DNA of 64,000 nucleotides from Nemopilema nomurai. Taxonomy: Eukaryota > Cnidaria > Scyphozoa > Rhizostomeae > Rhizostomatidae. A program made the translations under genes and the position numbers. Each line of letters starts with the position of its first letter. Position 1 is the first letter of the stretch. Location: assembly GCA_003864495.1 (NCBI GenBank), contig ML133421.1, forward strand, positions 2,418,001 through 2,482,000, given 5' to 3'. Below, in pieces: positions 1-13,300 of this stretch. The notes under the pieces were generated by a model. The model searched no databases. It was given only the letters and a program-made list of their open reading frames with translations, and was not told where the DNA came from.

Positions 1-519
1 TTTATAGAGGCTAGCCCTAAGCGCAACGAGCACTTTCAGCGGGTCCAAAAAGAGCTTGGTTTCGACACCATCAGAACATTAAAGTGCCACGCACCCACGC
101 ATTGGGAGTCTCATAGTCAAGTTGTTAAGGTGATGGATACCTACCCAGCAATAATTGTCATGCTAGAAGATATAGTAGACGTGGAAACTGAAACAGAGGT
201 TGTCAGTAGAGCAAGTGGACTTCTAAGCTTCTGTAAAAAATTTGAATTCACATTGGCGACAATCATTTTCAAGGAAATTCTTCAGACAACAAACATCGTA
301 AATAAAGCTCTGCAGGAAAGTGTCATTGATTTGGGTGAAGCGCTTGACCTTATGGATTCAAGTATTAAAAACCTCAGTGAAATGAGAAATAAACAGAAAT
401 TGGAAGAATCTTTAGAACGTGCAAGGAAGGTCGCTGCCAATGCCGGGGAAAGTCCGACTTTCAAGAGAAAAGGCCTCAAAAGAGAAAGCGACATTTCGAT
501 GATGCTTCCCAATGTTTGA
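1..519 (+). pseudogene. hAT-like transposase fragment, decayed
   Basis: An open frame runs from base 1 to a stop at 517-519 (about 172 codons) with no start required, so it continues to the left of the window. It resembles the C-terminal half of hAT-type transposase-derived proteins (DUF4371/ZMYM-like): a THW motif about residue 38 sits where these proteins have TRW, followed by a helical region rich in Leu/Ile and a short basic tail. Beyond 480 the similarity appears to shift to another frame (HFDDASQ near 487-507) and then hits stops, which suggests frameshift decay. It lies antisense to the WD40 gene on the opposite strand, probably in one of its 3' introns. No terminal repeats or target-site duplication are visible. 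The family call rests on pattern only; it could be a domesticated gene exon, but the broken tail argues against that. Confidence 0.5.
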
Positions 520-1319
520 TGCCAGAACGTTCACTGATTCAGCCCCGCGAGGAGAACAGACGTTGTTTGGAAGTCCTTTTTCCAGGAAAATGGTCCTGAT
601 AACGGCTCTGGAGACATAAAGGAGGAAGTATTCCAGGAATATTCTTTGCTCCAAGCTGGATTCAAAGAAAGCAGCGGCGTTGAATACCCATGAAGAAGCG
701 CATTGCCATTTTGAAAAAAGTGTTTAAATCGAAGGAAATGATCTACCAGTGCACTAGTGTTAAGTTTCAAAACTGTACAAAAATTTTCCAAATTTGTACA
801 AGCTCTACCAAGTTTTTTTCTGGTCACAAGTGCCGAGACAGAAATGTCTTTCTCGAAATTAATGCTGATCAAATCTTACCAAGGGACAACAATGAACCAG
901 CAAAGAACATCAAATTTACATCTCCATTGAGCGATAGAGAGCAGTTGATTTAAGCCATGCTCTAGATATCTTCGCATCAATGATGCACCGACGAAAATAA
1001 TTTTCTCTTTGATCGCTTCTCCAAATATAGTTTTATATTTTTGCCCTTGAAATTTATACATTAATCAGTCTCGTGATTAGCTTACGTTCCCCACATTCAT
1101 TGATTTACTAATTTCTTGTGTTTCCAATGCAACCAGGGGTTCAAATAATTTTGAATATCCTTTAATTTAAGCTGCATTTGTTAATAAAAGCTTGCTCTTC
1201 AAGTTAGGTAATTTTTCTTATAACGCCAATGAAACTTTGTTGTGTCTGTCTACTTGTCGGAGAATCGTGAGCCTGAGACCCCCCAAATAAAAACCCGAAT
1301 TTCCGCCACTGCAACTTAC

Positions 1320-4300
1320 CGACGTGCCGCCGAGAAGGAGCGTCATGTGCTTCTGGTTGTAGTGCGCTGTTGTCACAGGCATGCTTCCAACGTGGACCAG
1401 CCTGCTTGGAATGGTCTGGATGCACAGCTGGTCCCTCATGTCCCAGATTTTGATCATCTGTGACAAAATGGAAAATGCGCCTTGTTAATGGTTGATATTA
1501 GACAAGTGGACACGCATTGCATTTGCACCAACCGGTACCAAGTTGATCTAAATGGATGCCTCCTAGGCCTCGCTTGTTCCAAAATCCCGTAAAAACTTCT
1601 CAGGAACTACATCTGGTCTTGAAAGCTTTAAAATAGGAATCTGTAGATCCTCAAAAGAGGATTTTTTGATTCGCTACGGATTTTTCAAACAAGCTCCAAT
1701 CGGTGTCATTGGATACACCAACTCGTACCTCGCTGGAATTGATGACAGAGATACTTTGTTTGATACAGTTTTTGCCACTGGCCTTTAGCTAGCATTTGTT
1801 TTGGCACTCTCTTTAGGCATCTGCCCAGTTATCCTGAAAACATGCAAGCGTTCCACTTTTGGCACCCTGGAAAAGCAGAACCCTAAGACCCTAGGACCCC
1901 TAGCGCCCTTAAATACAGAAAACCAAACTAACCTTTAACTATGAAGATGCCCCCTCCCCCTTTATATGATGTTTGCATTTTCTCTAAATTGTACCTTGTC
2001 TTTTGAGATACTGATGATCTGTTGATGGTCACTGTCCATTGTAATTTGACAAATAGGCGCCACGTGCCCCTTTAGAACCTGACAGACGAAACATTCTGTT
2101 TCAAGAAGGACATAAATGAGAACATAGCAAAGCAGACATTCGAAGCGCTACTCTGTGTATTCTGCTTTAGAAAGCGATTATCTTTGAGCTCTCTTATGAA
2201 TTCTTGAAACATTTTTGTGTGTAACTGCAAGCGGAAATATTACAACGAGCTGTAAATGAATCTAAAATGTAATCAATTAAATCTATAATTTGTCATTAAT
2301 ATTGTTAAAGAGCATTAAAGACACCAATTTTGCAGCAAGAACGGTTTCAGCAAAAGCCCTAAAATTATTATTTTGCATTCTCGCATAACTCCTTTGGGAC
2401 AAATTTCCCTTCTGCAGAAAGCAGAAATGGACAATAGTGATGAACAAATCCCGAAGAAACAACAGTCTGAATCTAAATTAATGAATTTGAATTTATGAAA
2501 TATTGAAAAGCTAATCTAAATTTGGTTCCTTTTTTGTTAAGTTGGTTCGCATTTGAAAAGTTAAATTCAGTTACCGAAGTAGCTTTGGTTGTCACATAGG
2601 GGTTCCAGAGGCGAATAATCCTATCCGGGCCGCCAGTTACTAAAGCAGAAGGGAAATCGAGTTATTTGAAGTTGATATCAAGCGGCAAAGCGCTAAGAAT
2701 AGAAGAGGAAACGCATTGTGTGATGATGGCATCGTGGATGAGATGGCATCGTGTTGTGATTGCATCGTGTGATGAGATGGCATCATGTGATGATGGTTTT
2801 GTATGTTTGTATGGCATCGTGTGATGATAACATCGTGTGATGAAAATATCGTGTGTTTATGACATCGTGTGATGAAAACATCGTGTGTTTATGGCATCAT
2901 GTGATGATAACATCGCGTGTTTATGGCATCGTGTGATGAAATATCGTGTGTTTATGGCATCATGTGATGATAACATCGCGTGTTTATGGCATCGTGTGAT
3001 GAAATATCGTGTGTTTATGGCACCGTGTGATGAAATATCGTGTGTTTATGGCATCGTGTGATGAAATATCGTGTGTTTATGGCATCATGTGATGATAACA
3101 TCGCGTGTTTATGGCATCGTGTGATGAAATATCGTGTGTTTATGGCATCGTGTGATGATAACATCGTGTGTTTATGACATCATGTGATGATAACATCGTG
3201 TGATGAAAACATCGTGTGTTTACGACATCGAATGATGATAACATCGTGTGTTTATGGCATCGTGTGATGATAACACCGTGTGTTTATTGCATCGTGTGGT
3301 GATAACATGTGTTTATCGCATCGTGTGATGAAATATCGTGTGTTTATGGCATCATGTGATGATAACATCGTGTGTTTATGGCATCGTGTAATGATAACAT
3401 TGTGTGTTTATGGCATCGTGTGATGATAACATCGCGTGTTTATGGCATCGTGTGATGAAATATCGTGTGTTTATGGCATCCTCTGATGATAACATCGTGT
3501 GTTTATGGCACCGTGTGATGAAATATCGTGTGTTCATGGCATCGTGTGATGAAAACATCATGTGTTTATGGCACCGTGTGATGAAAACATCGTGTTTTTA
3601 TGGCACCGTGTGATGAAATATCGTGTGTTTATGGCATCGTGTGATGAAAACATTGTGTGTTTACGACATCGAATGATGATAACATCGTGTGTTTATGGCA
3701 TCGTGTGATGAAAACATCATGTGTTTATGGCACCGTGTGATGAAAACATCGTGTGTTTATGGCTTCGTGTGATGATAACATCGTGTGTTTATGACATCAT
3801 GTGATGATAACATGATGTGTTTATGGTATCGTGTGATGAAATATCGTGTGTTTATGGCATCGTGTGATGAAAACATCATGTGTTTATGGCACCGTGTGAT
3901 GAAAACATCGTGTGCTTATGGCTTCGTGTGATGATAACATCGTGTGTTTATGACATCATGTGATGATAACATGATGTGTTTATGGCAACGTGTGATGAAA
4001 TATCGTGTGTTTATGGCATCGTGTGATGAAAACATCATGTGTTTATGGCATCATGTGATGAAAACATCGTGTGTTTATGACATCGTGTGATGAAAACATC
4101 GTGTGTTTATGACATCGCGTGTTAAGGTTACGGTAAACGTTTTCTGGATGAAAACATCTATTTTCCGATTTCTTCACATTCTGATAGCCGAATTAATAAG
4201 GAACACAATGATATCATGTTTGAAACTAGAAGAAGTTTTGAAAATGGAGAAAATCCCATATAAACGAAAGTTTCCATAATTTCCCTATCAAAGTTTTCAA

Positions 4301-7300
4301 ATCCCTATCAAAGCTGAGGTTTTCAAATCGCTTGACCTGTTAAGCCGATTATCGTTGTTCTGCTTCCTGTGGTTTGTGTGAGAGTATGGCACAACCATGA
4401 ATCGTTGGGTTCATTTCAAGACGCTAATTGATACCCGTTCCACTTACGGGTGCTAATTGATCTTAAAGCCTAAAATACTTGACCCGGATTGCATTCTTGG
4501 TAACATGATCCCGATGTGTATCTTACAACTGCGATCAGTTAAATCCAGTTTTCAGCGGACTCAAAATTCCTCTACATACAGGTACAAAAAAGCAATTTTG
4601 TACCCAAGGAACCAATTGAATGGCTCGAAAATGTGCACACGGCCAGGGCAGACGTTGGGCAAACAAAGTGTGTCTCAAAACTTTTTATTTGCTCTGGTCC
4701 GTTTTTTATACCCAAATACAGCTGCTAGAGGGTGGAAAGATTGTTTGCCAACATTTGACAGGGTACACGCTTTTTTTTATAAGGAACCACTTTGTAAGGA
4801 ACCTACATGTAGAAGACCGAAATATTTAAAGAACTTATACTACTAAAAATGAAATCCCTAAGGAACTTTTCGTTTAAATTTTTTTTATAACTGCAAGCAT
4901 CAAGAGCTAAAAAGCCTGTTCCATTCATTTGCAGCCAATACTCGCGTATATTGTTTGCTATTCTTGTGTCAAGTGCTTTATCGAGTAGTTTCCGCATAGT
5001 CTATCTCGCCCCACTCTCTATTAAGTGTTAAGGCTTATTGATGTGCAGTGAAAATTAAGGAACTTTTAAGGAACTTTTGGTACTAAAATCTGATGATTTG
5101 AGGTCTACGAATAAGGAACTTTTGGAACTAGGCCCTGAGGTGTATAGTTTCAAGAAGAGGAGAAGTTTAAAAAATCTGAGACAGACTTTCGTAGCTTAGG
5201 ATCTGCACTTCCTGCTGGTATAAGTCAGATTTTGTTACCTCAAACGCAAGGGTACAAAATTGCTTTTGAAGGTGGAACACTCTTTTAAGCAATGAATTCG
5301 CTTGGGAAATATTATATAACATTATTTGCCAATAATTTTATGATATGGCTGGATACGCCACAATCTTGTGCATCGAATGATATATAGTTTACCCAGATTC
5401 ATGAACAGTTTGGTCTTTAGGAAGGAAAAAATTCCGTGTTCAAAACGTTTACCGTAACCTTGATAGCATCGGATGGTGATGAACAGAGTCCAGATAAAAA
5501 TTGACGGCTCCACGGATGGGAGCCGGAGGAAGGTTTTGCCTGTTAACGCCAAATTTGAGGAGGGTTTATTGATAATTTTTATCATAAACAATGAAAGTGA
5601 TTGTAGAAAAAGTTTGGTTTTTAAGTTGGTAATGAGGTAGGCTTGAATTCACAAAAGTTGCAGCCAGAGGAAGGTTATAACTTGTTCTGGACTCTGGTAG
5701 TGAAATCATTTGTTCGTGACACCGGGAGACAATGACATCATATAATGATGACATCATAAGATGACAATTTTCACTCACTTATAACGTTATTGTCTTTGTC
5801 GTAGTCAAAGGCATAAACTCCTTTACGAACACGGAAATAGGAACTCCTAACAATAGAAAAGTGACAAAGTCAGTTTATTAACAAAGGGAAACGCGAAAGA
5901 AGTCGACAGCAATTATTCCTAGATGCCACCCTTTACCTGTCTATTTTTATTTCTGCAAAAGGCTACGAAGGCTAAAAATAAGGATGATAACAATGTTTAA
6001 TTATGGTGTATATTATCAATGCAAAAGTGCCGCATGCTGTTTGTTTTTTAGCTAGTAGAATGAATTGATTTCACAGAAGCTGTGTTCTTTCAAGTCTTGT
6101 TAAGGATAGAGCCACAATTGATTGCTTTGTGTTTTGACCAATCAATGAAAGGAACAGAGATTGAATTCTACACGCTTCGCTGTTTCTTAAGTTATACTTC
6201 GTTGCGTATCAACTTTTCCAACTTCTCGCTTAAGCAAGAAGTAAAAAGCATTTGCCAATAAATGGCTTCCAAACAAAGTCCCGAAGCCCAAATCCATTTT
6301 CTGAGGAATTGTTTTACTGATATCAAGCTACGTATACAACACTACATTCGTTTTTAAATTTAACTGTACCTTGTTTTTGTCAATATCTCAACAGTTTAAC
6401 TTAGTCAGTCTGTCAATTTATAAGCAACATACCGTTTTTACGTTTTAGCAATAAAACAGAATTTGAATATTCTTCAAGACTTGACTACCCCGGATACAAG
6501 ACTCACTTTATGTAAAAGGTACTTTATTCTATATACAGTGAGTCTGGTACCCAGTGTAAAACTTGATAGCTCTTTTTGTAAGACTAAAGAATCATGCCCG
6601 AAGTTTATAGTGCTTGGGATTAGAAATCGAAACGGTCAAAGTTTTAGAAGCACCTACATTTTTTTTCGTTGCAAGTCGCCAAGATACAAAGATGTGCTGT
6701 TTGTTCTGGTGCATGAAAGAAAACATTGCAAGTTTGGGATGTACTTGACTTTCCTCACCCAGTCATCGTGTAAGTCCTGAGAGTTAACAGAACGGATTTG
6801 ATAGCTTTCATCTTGAATAAAAATGTTACTGCTTTCTGCCTTGACTAGGATAGCAAAAACAAATTCAAGAACAGTGGATAAGCACAATGAAATTGCATTG
6901 CTCCCCCTTATGGTGAAAGTTTTTAAACGCTCAAAAGCTACCAAATAGTGTTATGCCGAAAGAAATAACTGGTTGCTGACACAATTTTTAATAAGAGATT
7001 CACTGTCAAAGTAGATAGGAGCGAAATATGTATTTTTATGAGTAAACAAAATTTTGCTAAATTTTGACCTAACGACTTTTTGTTAAATAAAACCCGATCA
7101 TTTAAGCCAGGCAGAAAGGATATCTATCTCAACTTTCGATTAGTGTTATTCTAATGTTCGCTTTGTCATCAAATATTCTAGCTAATATTTCTTTACCTAA
7201 TCTCCCCTAGATTATTATTCTAGCCAAGTTATTAGAAGTATACTTGTGCTAAATTTAAACGGAAAAAACGTTGATATTTGTTTTCAAAAGAGTGCAGAAG

Positions 7301-10300
7301 TTTAATGCTTTGATCTTGCAGACTTTGTCTAGTACTGTAAACAAACAAAGCCTTTGCGTAATTTAATGTAAAAACTGTACTATTCTATTCAGTAGCAGTA
7401 TCTGAAATTCATCATATACTAGAAACGTTTGGTACTTGAAAAATACAATCAGACTGATTTCTTTTTATTTAGGCAACAATGATTTATTAACAGACTGATT
7501 TCTTGTTATTTAAGCAGCAATGATTTTATTAAATCTAGGATCCATCACATAGATTATATAGCTAATCTTAGTTTACGACGTTATATGCATATTTTTTTCT
7601 ACATCTTGCTGTATGTTAATTAATCTCTTTGATGAATGTTCTCTTTAATTAATGTCTTCTGTCAATAAGCTCATAAAATATTGCTATGATATGTTAGTTG
7701 GTATTAATTAGCTTATCATAATGCTGCAATTTTTATCCAAATTTAAATAAAGTATCTTTATTTATAAGTATTTATAAATATATATAAATAAAAAACTTTA
7801 ACTAAATCATCAAATAAAAAAACATCAACTTTAGATAAATAAATAAGCGCAACTGTCGATTCGCACTTTAGTCGACTGTCCATCTTTGCCCTCGAAGGAT
7901 GAATTTCCATAACCGATTGAGAAGCTGCAAGGTTTCAGCTAAACATAACTTACTGGAAGTGAAATGGCCTTTACTGATCTGTGGTTCTTGTTGAACAATT
8001 CTTTAAATGATATGCGGCGAAATGTTACTGTGGATTCAAAGTTTGAATTTTCAGAAAGCAAGTTGGAGAATAATTAACTTTTCTCAGACAGGTTTTGAAT
8101 TTGCCCGGAAATTCGACCTTGGATTACTGTAGGTTAAAAAAAGATTTAGAGAATTATTCTAATGAAATTCTACTGACCTCCACCAAAGTCAATCAGCCTT
8201 ATGAAGCCATTTCTGGTTGTAAACTTATTTTTTCAAATGTTGGATATCAAGTGTAACGCTATAATTGCTTGATATATATAATAAACAGGCGTCTGATGTT
8301 TTAAGGCATGCACTTACGTATCATAAACAGATGTAATTATAGAAATTCTTATCATCTAGATGAAAACAAAAGTTGTGATATTTTTGCATGGTTTTCTTTT
8401 GGGCATACCGTGAGTCAAAACGTCAAGTTTCCCAATGTTTACATCAAATAGACCAACTGTTGCCTCTTTAAATATTATGCAGGAGACACCACCACCTGTG
8501 TCACCAAGGAGAAGAAGGCTCTCATTGAGGTTCCTTGGGTTATACCTATGAAAAGACCAATGAAAATCAGGAGTTTGTCAAATGGATTTCCATGCAGAAG
8601 GGTGAGGGGTGGTTGAGGGCTGAATGCAAAGCTGACAGGATTTTATAAAGTGCTTACTGTATAAGATATTTTCGCTTTTAAATAAATGTCAATTAAGATT
8701 ATGGATATAATTTCTATGATAGTATGAATATTCGTTTTGTTACATATATATCTTCATTTTCCTACTAACGTTGTTCAGAGAGGAAAGTTAATTTTTATTG
8801 AAACAGAGTTTGTTCCACAGTGAAGATCGGCACTGTTTTTTCCAAGAAACAGGATAGAGGTCCATTACTAATAATGTTATTTTTGAGTACCCCAGCGAAC
8901 AAAAAAAGGTCCACTTCTTCACAGGGAAACGTACCAGTAATCCATGGACAGGATACTGTGCTGAAGTCTTGTTACCATATACTGCTTGTCGAAGTTATTT
9001 CCAGAGCAGTCATAAAATGCTAAATAAATGAAAGAATGTGCCCTGTTCAAGTTGAAGCCTCTACAAAGCAAATCTTTGTGAAGCTTATTACAAAAGTTGA
9101 TAAGGGTTGGTCAATAGTTTGCCTAGAAAGGTAGCTGCTGAAGCAAATATTTACTTGGGCAGAGAAACATTTCTTTAGAGATGAATTTTGTAACATAATG
9201 CCAAGCTATATAGATTAATATTATTACATAGTGCGATGAGAGACGCCAGTGTTTTGAAGTTTTGTTTTCTCAGTTCAAGATTTCCAAGTTGGTTCAGCTT
9301 GAAGGGTTCAAAAACTTACAGACGTCCCGTTCAGTCGTAGATACAGCCAATTTCTTCACGTTGCCAAGAGCAACAACACACGTGACCCAGATTGGTCGGG
9401 ACTTATTCGACGAAACATGGAAGTCACTGAGCTGAAAAATAGTAGCCATTCCTTGTTTTATGCGCGAGCAAACGTGTCTATTAGCAATAAACGCAAATGT
9501 TTATCGCGTAACCGATTACTACCCTGGGTGCCAGAGCCTCAGAGAGTCAAAGGATGAAGAACGGGAGAAGCTCTGAGGCTCTGGAACCCAGGGTAGTAAT
9601 CGATTAACTAAAAGGGCCTATTTGGCTCGAGAAAGTGGACTTGGGATGAGAAAACGTCTGGGATTTGTTTTAAAAATGAAGAAAGAATCTTAGGTGGAAG
9701 AGCTTTTAGATAAATGGTGTTTATGAAGGTTTAAGGGAATATGCTAGCAATAAAAGAAATGAATCCTCAAATTTTAATGTCACTTGCACCACTACTGTCC
9801 GAGTGCGAGAACTAAATCCTGAAGATCGGGTTGGTATAATACACTTACAAACACTGTCTTCTGTAACTTGAAGTCTAGGTTCCAAAAGACCAACATTCCA
9901 TCCTTACTGCAAGAGAGGTAGCGTCCCGAGCAAGAATCGACTTCATCAGTATTACTGCTTTGGCCGTGGTTTGCGCCAAAGGAAGGAAGGTAGGCCACAC
10001 TGACTAGAACGTCATGATGCGGGCTGTTGGAGTGGAAAGAGTGGCTCAATGCAAGTCTGTTCAATATTGCAATAAGGCGCAATAATGCTCTAGAAAAGGG
10101 CAAAGTGGAATATTCTTTGGCAAAATTCATATCAAAGTTCCATTGTTATATTTTTTCTGTAGTTCTTATAGAATGGTTATCACAAGTTCTTCCGATTTAG
10201 CTCAAGGTCCTAGGTTGACATTTCTACTAAAATTACTGTCCTGAAAAAATTACTCCAAGGCAAAGGGAATTCTTGTAAGTTGCGTAAATTTGCAGCTAAA

Positions 10301-13300
10301 ATGTGCAAACTCACTTGGCGATCGCCCGATCCGCGTTTGGAAATGGCAGCTAAAGCGAAAAAAAGTTGGTTATTATAATTCTCGCAATTACTGTTACTCC
10401 AAATTAATTCATTTCTAAACTGTTACTCATCAAAATCAAGACCACTTTGAAATCATGGAGTAAAATGAACCAAACTTTGTAGACTCTTCTAAATAAAATG
10501 AGGCACGCTATTCCAAAATAGTTTGCACAGCTGCTGAAAGTACATTCAATAGAAAGATCTTGCCTATAGTGCAACTATATATTCATTTAAAAGAAGAAAA
10601 ATCATTTGTTTAGTCTGGTTAGAGACAAAAAATTAGAGTTGACTTTTTGAAGCTCTGCGATGAATTATTTATCTTTGGTAACCTTAATATCATTCAACAT
10701 TTTGAGTAAACAACTTTTCATTTCACTGCATCCATGCTGTTGACTCAATAGTTTAAAGTCTATGTTTACATTTTTCTTATTCCGATTCTTGCAGGGGGTC
10801 TGTGCAAAAGCCATCAATGCAATACAAATTACTATTCTTCTTTCTAATTGCCTATATAGACGAATGCGAATTAGGTACAAGTTACTTCATGCATTGCATA
10901 GAGCAATTGTAACTTTCACGCAACAGCACTTGCGCGATTTAACACTGTGTCGATTCTGTTCATGCCTTAGCATTATAGTATCTAAGACATTTGCTTTATT
11001 GAAAGTGTCATTCCAGTCCACACGCTTTCTAGTAGAGCTGCGTGTGGCTTTGAAATTGAAATTAATTGAAATACTAATTAGGCTTACAGACCTCGTTTAC
11101 ATCCCTGCTCATGCTGTCCTTTTGTTGATTTTCCAGGAGCATGTAGTTGCAAAATTCCTCCTGTTTGCAGCAAGAAACACTTTAAATTCGGTAAAAGAAT
11201 AAAAATGATATAATGATAATAGCAATAATAATAACAATGGTAGTAGTTATGATATCTTTATTTTCAGTCGGTATGATTATGTTTGTAGTTTAAATGTAAA
11301 AATCTTGCAAAACATGTCCATGAATTTTTTTTGAATCGCAGCGGTTTGTAGCACAGGTTTCTGATGGTTTTATGGTATTAACGAATACAAAGCAATTTGT
11401 TCAATTATTGAAAAATCAACTTTTTCAATGTATTTTAAAAGTTTAGCGTTCTTTGCTTTTCAAGAATTTCTTGATTTCAATACTTCTATTACTAACCGTT
11501 GTAAGTGGTATACATTCTACAAATGCATCAATGTTATAAACAAAACTATGAGCATTGTGGCAAGTTTTCCCCAAATATTTTCTCAAGGCATTGTCAGGAT
11601 TCTATTAATGTTTCAAGCCTTATGTAATATAGCATTGTAAAAATCATAGCAACCAGAAGAAAAATGCTTCGTACAGCAACAAAGAAACTAACCCAATCAA
11701 CAGTCCCATCACAGTTTGTGTCGACCTTCATGAAAAGCATGTTTAGCTGCTTGTCATCGAGCTATTGGCAAAGAAGGAATAATTTTGTTTGACATGTTGA
11801 CTTGAATTTGTGACTGCATTCGTCTGTGGAACGATTTATCTTTAAGAAACCAGTACGACAATGAAGATGAGATAAGTGGCAGGCAAGTAACAGAAAAGCA
11901 GGAGGGTTTACCTAGTCCATTTAGGAAAGTTGACTAGGCCATTTTCAACATCAGCTGTGTTTTATGAGATTTGTCTAGGTTTTGATGGTCAACGAACTGG
12001 TAAGAAGTCAGGGTCAAATGGGTAGGCCAGAATGTAATAAAATGCACCAGTAGCAAAGGCGCTCAAAATAATACCACGGGAACAGATGACTCCCAGATGA
12101 GTGTTGGGAATTAAGGGAAGACAACGAAAAAGTAAAAAACTCTAATGAATAAAAGGACGAGAGTACTTTACAGAAAGACAAACGAGTCGAAAGTTTTGTC
12201 AGGAATCCTGAAATCCGCTTGGGGGTCGCATCATCATCTCAAAAAGTAAATAGTGTATTATCTATACTTTTGGTTTATGGGCTTCAAGAGGTTGTTTTGA
12301 TAAGCAATGATGACAAATCACAAATAGTCTCAAGCACGGAGGGTGAGAGCATCAAACAATCTTGGCAGTTCGTGCAGAGATGAGCTTTCAATGATTGCAG
12401 TCAAGACAAGTAGATGAATGCATCTACATAAAAGTGGTTGCAACAAAATGACTTCCAATATGGAAACGAACGCGTGACAGTTTGATGCAGATTATGTATG
12501 AAAAGATGAATGGCCATTGCAAGTCTGAAATGCAAAAATATTAGTGATGATACAGACACAGCATATCATAAACATTCAAAGTACAAATTCTAAGGAAAAA
12601 GCAAATTTGCAAATCTCATAAAAATCCACAGATCTTAATGTTGAAAATGCAGAATCAAATCAATGATGATTGGTTGATTTCAACTAACTTCTTGCTGAAA
12701 TGCCATTTTCATTGCCTTTCCGAATTCCTCGATGTCAAGGCCTCCTCCACAGTCTTCATCAGCGTGCTATAAATTAAATTGAAATTAAAGCTAAACAGAT
12801 GTTATCTATCAAATTTGGGAAACGAAAATACGAATTTGAAAGCATGCTTGTCGATAAAGAACGAAAGTATCGAATCACACTCGACTTGAACTTCAAGTTT
12901 CATTTGATTTTTATCCAATCGCAGCAGTATTCAAACTGGCATTGAAAAAACGTAATCAAAGTGTTATGTATCAGTGTAGTAGACCAATCTGCAAGAAATT
13001 ATGTTCGTATTAATTAACAAGAAATTATTATCTTCTCGTTTAACTTTTAAAACACATACCTCGAAAATTTGCTGCAGCATCTTCAAATTCTCATTATTTA
13101 ACTGATCCTCTATTTTTCCTTTTGTTTTTGATGATTGAGATTTTCTCACCTTGAAAGTAAAGGATGACAAACAATATTAGCGCCCCTAAATTTGAAATCT
13201 GATTCGCCCTTTATAGAATAAATTGGCTGATTATAATGTCAACCTTTTTACTCTAGGTTCCACAACTCTTAATTTTGTTGACCTTTTTGGAATTAAAATT

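Noticed and set aside
3376..3613. Open frames inside the 31/32-bp minisatellite on both strands
   Set aside because: They reflect the repeat composition; unit lengths of 31 and 32 bp are not multiples of three and the frames end when unit length changes.
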